This document shows positions 1 through 5,818 of a stretch of DNA of 7,652 bases, one piece after another (position 1 is the first letter of the stretch; every line of letters begins with the position of its first letter). The notes under the pieces are model-generated. The model was given only the letters and a program-made list of their open reading frames with translations. It did no database searches and had not been told where the DNA came from. The translations under genes were made by a program, and so were the position numbers. The DNA comes from GCA-2747515 sp964427825 (GTDB lineage Bacteria; Patescibacteriota; Minisyncoccia; Moranbacterales; GCA-2747515): positions 1 through 7,652 of the forward strand of contig CAYRUU010000039.1 in the NCBI GenBank assembly GCA_964427825.1. Direction: 5' to 3'.

Positions 1-2
1 AA

Positions 3-62
3 AACACCTATCCACACGATATATGGCATTATGAGGGGATTGCGTGGTATGGGGTACGGTAG
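3..62 (+). CDS. possible C-terminal tail of an upstream gene (partial)
   Basis: An open frame enters from the left edge and ends at TAG 60-62. It reads NTYPHDIWHYEGIAWYGVR, which is rich in Trp, Tyr and His and looks more like protein than chance sequence. The other two forward frames either stop at once (TGA 32-34) or run past the start of the next gene (TAA 118-120), so this frame is only the best guess. I do not recognise the family from 19 residues. If real, it ends 51 bases before the CapA-like gene on the same strand, so it could be the preceding operon member. No convincing promoter was seen between them. Confidence 0.3.
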   Translation, partial: NTYPHDIWHYEGIAWYGVR

Positions 63-113
63 GAGAGTGGGGAAGAGGATTGTTTTTCTCTGTGGTGATC
101 ACGAACGTGTCGT

Positions 114-1121
114 ATGGTAAAGCGTGTTGCATTTTTTCTTTTTCTTTTGATGTGCCTCTTGGCAATTGCGGCAGTTTTTGGTTTTTGGCGCATTCTCTAT
201 ACGCCAACTGACATGCATGACCGCGTCATCACGACGGTTTCCGCGCCACAATCAGAGCAGCAAATACCCACAGCACCACAGATATCCTCGGAATCGTTTA
301 CGTTGACATTTGTCGGCGATATGAACTTTGACCGCTATCTGCGCACTGTTGCGGAGCGAAACGGCTATGCCTTTTTGTTGCAGGAAGATCTGCGAACACT
401 GTTTGCGTCACATGCATGTGTCATTGGCAATCTTGAGGGTCCCATCACAACACATGCCTCGGTGTCGCAAAGCTCGGCAATCGGCGCCCCGAATAACTAT
501 CGTTTCACCTTTGATCCGGCAGTAGTGACATTTCTTACGGACGCAAACTTTTGTGCCGTTAATCTTGGTAATAACCACATTGGCAATTTTGGCGCGGAGG
601 GCATTGCAGCGACACGTGCCTTTCTTGCGGAAAAGGGGATTGCGGCATTTGGCGACACGGGGGACGATGCGCCGCGTTTTGCTATCCGAACGTTTCATGG
701 TGTGCGTGTGGCATTTGTCAATGATAATGCTTTTGCGGCAAACGGGCATGTGCGGGCATTGAGCGATGTGCGTGAATCACGTACGAACGCCGATATTGTT
801 ATTGCGTACACGCATTGGGGTGCGGAGTATGTGACAACAGCCAATGCAGTGCAGCGCCAAAGTGCGCGCGAGTTAATTGATGCGGGCGCCGATGTGGTGA
901 TCGGATCGCACCCGCACGTGGTGCAAGACGTAGAAGAATACAAAGGAAAGAAGATCTACTATTCCTTGGGCAATTTTATTTTTGATCAGTATTTTCAACC
1001 GGAGACACAGCGCGGTCTTGTGCTCAGCGTGACAATTGATCCGCACTCTGCTACACTGACATTTCATGAGACGGTTGTCATGTTGCAACCAACGGGACAA
1101 ACAGTAAAGGCGCATTTGTAA
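114..1121 (+). CDS. CapA-family (poly-gamma-glutamate synthesis type) metallophosphatase-like protein, membrane anchored
   Basis: 335 residues. Residues 3-29 form a positively charged start and one hydrophobic stretch (VAFFLFLLMCLLAIAAVFGF), a signal anchor that places the rest outside the membrane. A low-complexity Ser/Pro/Gln linker (about 42-62) precedes the catalytic domain. CapA/metallophosphoesterase-like motifs follow in order: FVGDMNFDR (D69), GNLEGPIT (N106, E108), NLGNNHIGNFG (N153, N154, H155), YTHWGAEY (H234), GSHPHVVQ (H266, H268) and YSLGNFIFDQ (N287, F288). Family members act at the cell envelope, in poly-gamma-glutamate capsule export or other uncharacterised hydrolysis. No capB, capC or pgsE genes are visible, so a capsule role is not supported here. 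The start is the first ATG after an in-frame TGA at 96-98; no Shine-Dalgarno is present. The kinase gene follows almost directly, suggesting one transcript. The family call is firm, the substrate unknown. Confidence 0.9.
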   Translation: MVKRVAFFLFLLMCLLAIAAVFGFWRILYTPTDMHDRVITTVSAPQSEQQIPTAPQISSESFTLTFVGDMNFDRYLRTVAERNGYAFLLQEDLRTLFASHACVIGNLEGPITTHASVSQSSAIGAPNNYRFTFDPAVVTFLTDANFCAVNLGNNHIGNFGAEGIAATRAFLAEKGIAAFGDTGDDAPRFAIRTFHGVRVAFVNDNAFAANGHVRALSDVRESRTNADIVIAYTHWGAEYVTTANAVQRQSARELIDAGADVVIGSHPHVVQDVEEYKGKKIYYSLGNFIFDQYFQPETQRGLVLSVTIDPHSATLTFHETVVMLQPTGQTVKAHL

Positions 1122-1142
1122 AAAGTGAAAATAGACACTCCT

Positions 1143-1712
1143 ATGGCGCAACCATGCATCATCATCATTACGGGACTACCGGCTACTGGGAAAACGACGC
1201 TCGGTAAACGCTTGGCACAGGATCTCGGCATCCCATTTTTCTTCAAAGATTGTTTCAAGGAGATCATATTTGATTGTATCGGTTGGTCTGATCGTGCGTG
1301 GTCCAAGAAAGTGGGTAGGGCATCGTATGAGATAGTGTATGCTATTGTGGAGTCTCTTACACGGGTGCAGCAGTCGGCAATGATTGAATCAAACTTTCCC
1401 GCAGATGTGGCATCACCGCGCTTGCGTGCACTGCAAAAAACATGCCATTTTCTGCCTATACAAATTCGGTGTATCACCCAAGGAGATGTTTTACTGAAAC
1501 GATTTACACAGCGTGCGCACTCTTCGCAACGGCATTCGGGGCATCTCGACAAAGAGAGTGTTGCTGAGTGGGCGCCGATACTGCGTACAGGTGCGATTGC
1601 GCCACTGGATCTCGATGCACCCATCATTGATGTGGATACGACGGACTTTGACAAGATGGATTACGACGCCATCAAACAGCGCGTAGTCGCACTGATGCAA
1701 TCCGCTTCATAA
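1143..1712 (+). CDS. P-loop AAA_33-type ATPase/small-molecule or nucleotide kinase, substrate unknown
   Basis: 189 residues from ATG 1143. A GTG at 1125 would add six residues. I prefer ATG 1143 because it puts the Walker A loop GLPATGKTT about ten residues from the start, as usual in this family, and because it has the CT-ATG context seen at other starts here. After the P-loop come a helix with a conserved-looking ESNF (in SAMIESNFPADV) and a lid-like segment, RFTQRAHSSQRHSGHLD. The R-rich / RHxGHxD pattern is typical of uncharacterised AAA_33 ATPases, relatives of zeta-toxin, chloramphenicol-phosphotransferase and adenylate kinase folds. It presumably phosphorylates a small molecule or protein in the cytoplasm, but nothing shows which. 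No cognate antitoxin gene is adjacent, arguing against a zeta toxin. It lies 21 bases after the CapA-like gene and 6 before rlmN. Confidence 0.82.
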   Translation: MAQPCIIIITGLPATGKTTLGKRLAQDLGIPFFFKDCFKEIIFDCIGWSDRAWSKKVGRASYEIVYAIVESLTRVQQSAMIESNFPADVASPRLRALQKTCHFLPIQIRCITQGDVLLKRFTQRAHSSQRHSGHLDKESVAEWAPILRTGAIAPLDLDAPIIDVDTTDFDKMDYDAIKQRVVALMQSAS

Positions 1713-1718
1713 CGCTCT

Positions 1719-2777
1719 ATGGATATTGCCGCAGTGGATCACATTTTATCTCACACCGCGCAGCCGGCGTTTCGTCGTACGCAAATCATGAAGGCTGTGC
1801 TGCGCGATGGCGTGACATCGTTTGAGGACATCACGACGATCGGCAAAGCATTGCGCGCAACACTTGCCGCGCAGGTGTCGATTATGCCGTTTGCGCCGGT
1901 GTATGTGCGTGTGTCGCGCGATGGACGCGCCATCAAGGCGCTACTCCGGCTTGCGGATGGGCAACACATTGAAACCGTGTTGATTGCGCCAAAGCCTGGC
2001 ACGTGGTCGGCGTGTGTGTCGTCGCAGGTGGGCTGTGCGATGCGCTGCGCGTTTTGCGCAACGGGTACACTGGGCATTGTGCGTGATTTATCGGCAGATG
2101 AAATCGCCTCGCAAGCGCTTTTTTGGCGTCAGTACATGCGGCGGGAAAAGGTGGACGGCACATTTACACACATCGTCTACATGGGCATGGGTGAACCGTT
2201 CAACAATTGGGATGCGGTCCGACAAAGTCTCACATGGCTTATGGACGCGGATCTCTATGGGTTTTCGCAGCGGGGCATAGCTGTCTCCACATCCGGCATT
2301 GCACCAGGTATACGACAGTTTGCCGATACGCATAGTCAAGTTCATCTTGCCATCTCACTCCATTTCGCCACCGACGAAAAACGATCACGGTATATGCCGG
2401 TCAATCGGCGCTTTCCGCTTGCCGATCTTGCCGACGCATTGCGCTACTACTTTAGCAAAAACAACCGCAAGATCTTCATGGAATATATCATGCTGGACGG
2501 CATCAATGATACACCCGATGATGCGAGCGACCTCATGACCTATTTGCGCACCATTGGGCGCACGGACTTGCTCCATGTCAATCTCATCCGCTACAACAGC
2601 ATCGGCGAGGGGTTTGCACCGTCACCGCGCGACCGCGTGCAGGCGTTTCGTGATGCACTGCACGCCGCGCACGTGCCCTGCACCATTCGCAAGAGCATCG
2701 GCGACGATATCCACGGCGCATGCGGGCAGCTAGTGGGGCAACAGTCCTCTGATGAGAAGCGCAAAAGACAGGCGTGA
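1719..2777 (+). CDS. rlmN: dual-specificity 23S rRNA A2503 / tRNA A37 C2-methyltransferase RlmN
   Basis: 352 residues, normal for the family. RlmN is a radical-SAM enzyme that methylates C2 of A2503 in the peptidyl-transferase centre and, in E. coli, A37 of some tRNAs, using a methyl-cysteine intermediate. Visible features: an N-terminal helical domain (about 1-60); the [4Fe-4S] motif GCAMRCAFC with C106, C110 and C113; and C99 seven residues earlier, matching catalytic C118 of E. coli. Further on are the SAM-binding GMGEP (156-160), ISLHFATDEKRSRYMPVN, the FMEYIMLDGIND stretch, NLIRYN, and the C-terminal RKSIGDDIHGACGQL, in which C335 matches the methyl-accepting cysteine C355. Both catalytic cysteines are thus present and the enzyme should be active. 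ATG 1719 is six bases after the kinase stop, with no Shine-Dalgarno. It is the last gene of the cluster; its stop lies within the terminator hairpin. Confidence 0.97.
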   Translation: MDIAAVDHILSHTAQPAFRRTQIMKAVLRDGVTSFEDITTIGKALRATLAAQVSIMPFAPVYVRVSRDGRAIKALLRLADGQHIETVLIAPKPGTWSACVSSQVGCAMRCAFCATGTLGIVRDLSADEIASQALFWRQYMRREKVDGTFTHIVYMGMGEPFNNWDAVRQSLTWLMDADLYGFSQRGIAVSTSGIAPGIRQFADTHSQVHLAISLHFATDEKRSRYMPVNRRFPLADLADALRYYFSKNNRKIFMEYIMLDGINDTPDDASDLMTYLRTIGRTDLLHVNLIRYNSIGEGFAPSPRDRVQAFRDALHAAHVPCTIRKSIGDDIHGACGQLVGQQSSDEKRKRQA

Positions 2778-2793
2778 AAACACCTGTCTTTTT
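2763..2793. terminator. bidirectional intrinsic terminator between rlmN and the YegP-like gene
   Basis: A ten-base-pair stem AAAAGACAGG (2763-2772) / CCTGTCTTTT (2783-2792) encloses a ten-base loop, with a T run on the plus side and a matching A run on the other. The A and T flanks let it end transcription from both converging genes. The left arm and loop overlap the last codons and stop (2775-2777) of rlmN. Confidence 0.85.
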
Positions 2794-2823
2794 GGAACAC
2801 TTCTCTCCAGCGATGCGGAGAAA

Positions 2824-3153
2824 TTATTGCGCATCGTGAATTTCTGCGGTTGGTGCGTTTTTCTTGACGGACGCAATACCGTTTTCCATTGCCGATGTGG
2901 AGGTGTACATTTCACTTTTGCCGATCACCTCGCCATTTACCGCCTTGAGGACGAAAAATGCACTGCCGTCGGATGCCGTTTTGCGCTCATACTGATCGTC
3001 GTTTTGGGCGTTTTTCTTGACGGAGACAATGCCATTGTGTGCGCTGCTGCGTGAGGCGTAGCCTTGGCTTGAGAGGATAATCTCGCCGTTGCCTGCTTTG
3101 AGATTAAAGTACGTGTCGCCATTGGCGCCCGTAGAGAGGACGAATTTTCCCAT
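2824..3153 (-). CDS. YegP-like protein, two tandem DUF1508 repeats (UPF0339)
   Basis: 109 residues, nearly the length of E. coli YegP (110). It consists of two copies of the DUF1508 unit. Copy 1 (about 3-50) reads FVLSTGANGDTYFNLKAGNG and continues to GIVSVKKNA; copy 2 (about 54-101) reads YERKTASDGSAFFVLKAVNG and continues to GIASVKKNA. Both show the family's order: aromatic strand, FxLKAxNGEVI, a Ser-rich turn, NGIxSVKKNA. A short polar tail follows. The fold is a small beta-beta-alpha module; the cellular role is not established for the family. There is no signal peptide, so it is presumably cytoplasmic. It is transcribed alone, convergent with rlmN and divergent from rpmG, from a good promoter at 3182-3210. 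ATG 3151-3153 is the natural start for repeat 1; no Shine-Dalgarno precedes it. Confidence 0.9.
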   Translation of the reverse strand: MGKFVLSTGANGDTYFNLKAGNGEIILSSQGYASRSSAHNGIVSVKKNAQNDDQYERKTASDGSAFFVLKAVNGEVIGKSEMYTSTSAMENGIASVKKNAPTAEIHDAQ

Positions 3154-3181
3154 CGTGATATTTTATACTATTTACACTCTC

Positions 3182-3210
3182 AGTATAGCATACCTCTTGC
3201 GCGATTTCAA
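3182..3210 (-). promoter_or_regulatory. sigma70-type promoter for the YegP-like gene (extended -10)
   Basis: On the minus strand, -35 TTGAAA (3205-3210), a 17-base spacer and -10 TATACT (3182-3187), with TGC directly before the -10 giving an extended -10 element. Transcription would start near 3175, leaving a leader of roughly 20 bases before the ATG. The match is close to consensus. Confidence 0.75.
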
Positions 3211-3224
3211 AAATCATGTATAAT
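3197..3224 (+). promoter_or_regulatory. sigma70-type promoter for rpmG-rpmB
   Basis: -35 TTGCGC (3197-3202), a 16-base spacer and a perfect -10 TATAAT (3219-3224). Transcription would start near 3231, giving a leader of about 74 bases before ATG 3305. Its -35 box is only two bases from the -35 box of the opposing YegP-like promoter, so the two RNA polymerase footprints overlap. Confidence 0.75.
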
Positions 3225-3238
3225 ATGACGTATACATG
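3215..3238. repeat. 8+8 inverted repeat over the rpmG -10/start region (possible operator)
   Basis: CATGTATA (3215-3222) and its exact reverse complement TATACATG (3231-3238) are separated by eight bases. The left arm covers most of the -10 box and the right arm covers the predicted start of transcription. This geometry suits a dimeric repressor, but the arms are A/T-rich and a chance dyad or weak mRNA hairpin is possible. No regulator gene lies nearby. Confidence 0.4.
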
Positions 3239-3241
3239 GAT

Positions 3242-3261
3242 TTCCGCCAACATGTGCGGAA
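3242..3261 (+). promoter_or_regulatory. small hairpin in the rpmG-rpmB leader
   Basis: TTCCGC (3242-3247) pairs with GCGGAA (3256-3261) around an eight-base loop, close to the predicted 5' end of the mRNA. The roughly 74-base leader is long for this compact window. Ribosomal-protein leaders are often sites of feedback control, but nothing here identifies a ligand; mRNA 5'-end stabilisation is an equally good reading. Confidence 0.4.
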
Positions 3262-3304
3262 GTGTATTGTTTTGCTACGGCATTTTTCATTTAGTGTTTT
3301 CACT

Positions 3305-3478
3305 ATGTCACAAGATAATCTCATCAAACTGGTATCGGAGGGCGATAAGGACGGCAAGGGTAAAGGGCATGTCATTTGGTCGCACAAGAACATGAAGAAA
3401 CTCCGCGGTATCAAAATTGAGCTGATGAAGTTCAATCCGATTGCGCGCACGCATACCAAATATCGCGAAAAGAAATAA
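3305..3478 (+). CDS. rpmG: 50S ribosomal protein bL33, zinc-independent form
   Basis: 57 residues from ATG 3305, typical for bL33, a small protein of the large subunit near the E site. The pattern IKLVSEGDKDGKGKGHVIW, then KNMKKLRGIKIELMKFNPIA and a basic THTKYREKK tail matches the family (KLVS..GTGH...K.K....KLELKKFNP..R.H..Y.E). The two CxxC pairs of the zinc-binding form are absent: the protein has no cysteine at all. An in-frame ATG at 3236 would add 23 residues ending in FSFSVFT, but the homology begins at 3305 and that context is CACT-ATG like other starts here, so 3305 is preferred. It is first in a two-gene operon with rpmB, 30 bases upstream of it. Confidence 0.93.
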   Translation: MSQDNLIKLVSEGDKDGKGKGHVIWSHKNMKKLRGIKIELMKFNPIARTHTKYREKK

Positions 3479-3508
3479 CTTTTGTAATTGATTTTAATTC
3501 CTACGACT

Positions 3509-3742
3509 ATGGCACGACGATGCGCATTGACTGGTAAAGGCACAATGGTTGGCAACAACGTCTCTCACTCCCAGCGTAAGACAAAGCGTACATTTTGCGT
3601 CAATATCCAAAAGCGCACGTTGGTCAATCCTGCGACTGGCGACAAGATGACCATGCAGCTTTCCACTAGTGCTTTGCGGACGCTGAAGAAGTGGCAGCGC
3701 GAGGGCGTGACGTATGACCTGCGTGAACTGGTGATCAAATAA
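3509..3742 (+). CDS. rpmB: 50S ribosomal protein bL28, cysteine-poor form
   Basis: 77 residues from ATG 3509, a usual bL28 length. Family signatures are ARRCALTGKGTMVGNNVSHS at the start (compare CxxTGK...GNNxSHA), then KTKRTFCVNIQKRTLVNP, a beta strand MTMQLSTSALRTLKKWQREG and a short tail. It is a surface protein of the 50S subunit needed for late assembly. Zinc-binding relatives have CxxC in the first loop; here the second position is Thr (C5-A-L-T), so zinc binding is unlikely. A TTG at 3488 is in frame but adds residues outside the family. No Shine-Dalgarno is present; the start context is GACT-ATG. A strong terminator follows the stop. Confidence 0.95.
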   Translation: MARRCALTGKGTMVGNNVSHSQRKTKRTFCVNIQKRTLVNPATGDKMTMQLSTSALRTLKKWQREGVTYDLRELVIK

Positions 3743-3754
3743 CACTGCACAATC

Positions 3755-3782
3755 AAAACCACCCCACGCGGGGCGGTTTTTT
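3755..3782 (+). terminator. intrinsic terminator after rpmG-rpmB
   Basis: The stem runs AAAACC-A-CCCC (3755-3765) against GGGG-C-GGTTTT (3770-3780), with a tetraloop ACGC, one A/C mismatch and a run of six T (3777-3782). It begins 12 bases after the rpmB stop and separates this operon from gltX. Confidence 0.9.
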
Positions 3783-3806
3783 GTTGTGAAGAAAAAGCAT
3801 CATGCA

Positions 3807-3835
3807 TTGCACAAAACCCCAAAACGTGGTTCAAT
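3807..3835 (+). promoter_or_regulatory. candidate promoter for gltX
   Basis: -35 TTGCAC (3807-3812), a 17-base spacer and -10 TTCAAT (3830-3835, four of six consensus bases). Transcription would start near 3842, about 25 bases before the gltX ATG. The preceding terminator makes a separate promoter necessary, which supports the weaker -10 match. Confidence 0.5.
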
Positions 3836-3844
3836 AACCTCACG

Positions 3845-3859
3845 ATGACACGTAAATGA
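3845..3859 (+). other. four-codon upstream ORF and duplicated start region before gltX
   Basis: ATG ACA CGT AAA TGA (MTRK-stop) lies seven bases before the gltX ATG. Its first bases, ATGACAC, are repeated exactly at the gltX start (3867), and both copies continue to AAATG, so the region looks like an imperfect 22-base duplication. It could be a translated minicistron that influences gltX initiation, or simply a remnant of duplication. Confidence 0.25.
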
Positions 3860-3866
3860 TATTGTG

Positions 3867-5369
3867 ATGACACAGCGAAATGGTGGTCCCGTGCGCGTGC
3901 GTTTTGCGCCGTCGCCAACGGGGGAATTACATATTGGCGGTTTGCGTACGGCGTTGATTGGCTATCTTCTTGCGGCAAAAGAAGGCGGCGCGTTTTTGAT
4001 GCGCATTGAAGACACGGACCGCATGCGATTTGTTGAAGGTGCCGTGGAGCGTCAGGTGGATGACCTGCAGTGGGGCGGGGTGGTAGTGGGAGAGGGCGTG
4101 ATGCGTGACAACGACGGTGCGCTTGTGCAGAAGGGTGGCTATGGACCGTACATCCAATCCGAACGTCTCTCTCTTTACCAAAAGCATATTCGCACACTCT
4201 TGGACAACGGATCAGCCTATCATTGCTTTTGCACGGCGGAACGCTTGAGCGCCATGCGCGCACAACAGATGGCGCGCAAGGAGGCGCCCAAATATGATCG
4301 CACGTGTTGCGCGCTTTCCGCACAGGGCATTGCGCAAAAGATTGCCGCTGGCGACCCGTATGTGATTCGCTTGAAAGTGCCGGAAGGTACAACGACATTT
4401 GACGACATCGTTTTTGGTTCCCTCAGCGTTGATAATACTACCATTGACGATCAAGTTCTCATCAAGTCCGATGGTTTTCCGACATATCATTTTGCCGTTG
4501 TGGTGGACGATTATCTCATGCAGATTTCTCATGTGATCCGCGCCACAGAGTGGCTCGCGTCCACGCCCAAACATGTGATCCTCTATCACGCATTGGGATG
4601 GGCGGATGCTATGCCGCGCTTTTGTCATGTGGCGCCCATTCTCAACAAGGACAAGAAAAAATTGTCTAAGCGCGAGGGCGGCGTGAGCGTGAAGGACTTT
4701 CGTGATCAGGGCTTTCCGGCGGCAGCACTCATCAATTTCATCATCTTGCTTGGTTGGAATCCCAAAACAACACAGGAAATTTTTACCATGGAGGAGTTGG
4801 TCGCGCAATTTGATCTTGCAAAACTCAATCGCGCGGGTGGCGTGTTTGACATGGACCGGCTACGGTGGATCAGTCGCGAGCATATTAAAAAAATGACGAT
4901 TGATGCGCTGTACCGCAACGGGCTGCCGTTTTTGGAAAAGCAGGATTTTTTTGTGCGCGCGCCGGAGCGCTATAAAACGGAAGATTCTATCAAGCGTGTA
5001 CTGACCGTGGAGCAAGACCGCCTGGAAACGTATCAACAGATTGGTGTCTCCAATCAATTCTTTTTTACCGAGGATGTCACTGTTGAGAGAGATGTGTTGC
5101 GCTGGAAGACCAACACTGATGCGCAGACGCACGAGGCGTTGCAACGCGCACAGGAGGTGCTTACTGCACTGCCCGAAAAAGACTGGACACGGGACACTTT
5201 GGAAAAAATTCTCATGGAAGCGGCAGGGGAGCAACGTGGTGATTTTCTCTGGCCGCTACGCGCCGCACTCACCGGAGAAAAGAAGTCACCAAGCCCTTTT
5301 GATTGCGCGTGGGTACTTGGAAAAGACATCACCTTGCAACGATTGCAGCGCGCGCAGGCATGTTTGTAA
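3867..5369 (+). CDS. gltX: glutamyl-tRNA synthetase (class I)
   Basis: About 500 residues, normal for bacterial GluRS, which charges tRNA-Glu with glutamate in the cytoplasm. Motifs, numbered from the preceding GTG 3864: RVRFAPSPTGELHIGGLRTA (HIGH-type HIGG at 23-26), MRIEDTDR (46-53), GPYIQSER, a zinc-site-like C121-F-C123 followed by PKYDRTCC (142-149), YHFAVVVDD and HVIRATEWLASTPKH. They are followed by KLSKREGGVSV (KMSK-type loop, 266-270), then the helical anticodon-binding domain to SPSPFDCAWVLGK near the end. ATG 3867 is chosen over the adjacent GTG 3864; neither has a Shine-Dalgarno. Whether it also charges tRNA-Gln (non-discriminating, with GatCAB) cannot be told from this window. 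It is a single-gene unit between a terminator and a convergent gene. Confidence 0.97.
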   Translation: MTQRNGGPVRVRFAPSPTGELHIGGLRTALIGYLLAAKEGGAFLMRIEDTDRMRFVEGAVERQVDDLQWGGVVVGEGVMRDNDGALVQKGGYGPYIQSERLSLYQKHIRTLLDNGSAYHCFCTAERLSAMRAQQMARKEAPKYDRTCCALSAQGIAQKIAAGDPYVIRLKVPEGTTTFDDIVFGSLSVDNTTIDDQVLIKSDGFPTYHFAVVVDDYLMQISHVIRATEWLASTPKHVILYHALGWADAMPRFCHVAPILNKDKKKLSKREGGVSVKDFRDQGFPAAALINFIILLGWNPKTTQEIFTMEELVAQFDLAKLNRAGGVFDMDRLRWISREHIKKMTIDALYRNGLPFLEKQDFFVRAPERYKTEDSIKRVLTVEQDRLETYQQIGVSNQFFFTEDVTVERDVLRWKTNTDAQTHEALQRAQEVLTALPEKDWTRDTLEKILMEAAGEQRGDFLWPLRAALTGEKKSPSPFDCAWVLGKDITLQRLQRAQACL

Positions 5370-5409
5370 AACAGTCGGAAGGCCAAAGAGTGAAGGTGGT
5401 GGCAGAAAG

Positions 5410-5443
5410 AAAAAAAACGACATGCACCGGGTACATGTCGTTT
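5410..5443 (-). terminator. intrinsic terminator of the coiled-coil gene, possibly shared with gltX
   Basis: Ten-base-pair stem AAACGACATG (5415-5424) / CATGTCGTTT (5434-5443) with a nine-base loop. Read on the minus strand it ends in a run of eight T (A run 5410-5417), a strong signal 21 bases after the minus-strand stop. On the plus strand the T run is short (TTTGTGTTT), so termination of gltX would be weaker. Confidence 0.8.
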
Positions 5444-5464
5444 GTGTTTCCCTGCACGGAGTTT

Positions 5465-5818
5465 TTAGTTCACTTTCCGAAAGCCAACAACGTAGACCGG
5501 CTCATAGAGGTTGTCGTATTCATCACGTACTTCCACGGTGTGGCCGTCCATAAGACTTGTCATGGAAATATCAGAGATCATTTCTTGATACGCTTTCACG
5601 TCACCTTTGAGATCCTCAAGACGTCCCCAGCGTTCACCAAGCATGTGCTGTGCAGCGATCTCATGTTGCTTTTTTGTCTCGCGTAGCGCAAGTGCTTTTT
5701 CCAGTACAGCTTGATACTCCGCATCCTGCGCAAGCACGTCCTTGTATTCTTTGCGAATCTCTTTCATCTCCTTTTTGGCAACTTGCAAGTCGTTGAAAAC
5801 TTCTTGGAGGTCCTTCAT
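5465..5818 (-). CDS. coiled-coil protein of unknown function
   Basis: 117 residues from ATG 5816-5818; I do not recognise a family. Residues 1-57 are highly charged and helical with heptad-like hydrophobic spacing (DLQEVFNDLQVAKKEMKEIR through YQAVLEKALALRETKK), so a coiled coil is likely. Residues 60-90 look like a second helical segment (ERWGRLEDLKGDVKAYQEMI). The end (92-116) changes to a beta-like GHTVEVRDEYDNLYEPVYVV. There is no signal peptide or membrane segment, so it is probably a soluble, oligomeric cytoplasmic protein. The start has the CCCT-ATG context, and a promoter candidate lies about 65 bases upstream. The frame stays open further upstream and contains five cysteines, discussed under findings. 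It is convergent with gltX and divergent from the surface-protein gene. Its composition and its own promoter and terminator support it as a real gene. Confidence 0.75.
   Translation of the reverse strand: MKDLQEVFNDLQVAKKEMKEIRKEYKDVLAQDAEYQAVLEKALALRETKKQHEIAAQHMLGERWGRLEDLKGDVKAYQEMISDISMTSLMDGHTVEVRDEYDNLYEPVYVVGFRKVN

Noticed and set aside
1064..1654. Minus-strand ORF of 196 codons opposite the kinase gene
   Set aside because: It lies across the P-loop kinase, which has clear motifs on the plus strand, and its own composition is cysteine- and serine-rich without motifs.
1143..1712. Zeta-type toxin of a toxin-antitoxin pair
   Set aside because: The P-loop fold is similar, but there is no small antitoxin gene next to it and it is embedded in a housekeeping cluster.
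2775..2777. TGA read as glycine (genetic code 25 of Gracilibacteria/Absconditabacteria)
   Set aside because: rlmN ends properly at this TGA after the family's conserved C-terminus and inside a terminator hairpin. None of the other genes contains an in-frame TGA.
2752..3054. Plus-strand ORF of 100 codons after rlmN
   Set aside because: It runs through the terminator and is antisense to the YegP-like gene, whose two-repeat structure is unambiguous.
3565..4398. Minus-strand ORF of 277 codons opposite rpmB and gltX
   Set aside because: It spans a terminator and two well-identified plus-strand genes, and its translation has no recognisable domain.
4212..4808. Minus-strand ORF of 198 codons opposite gltX
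   Set aside because: Antisense shadow of conserved GluRS sequence; its Cys/His/Arg-rich translation has no domain pattern.
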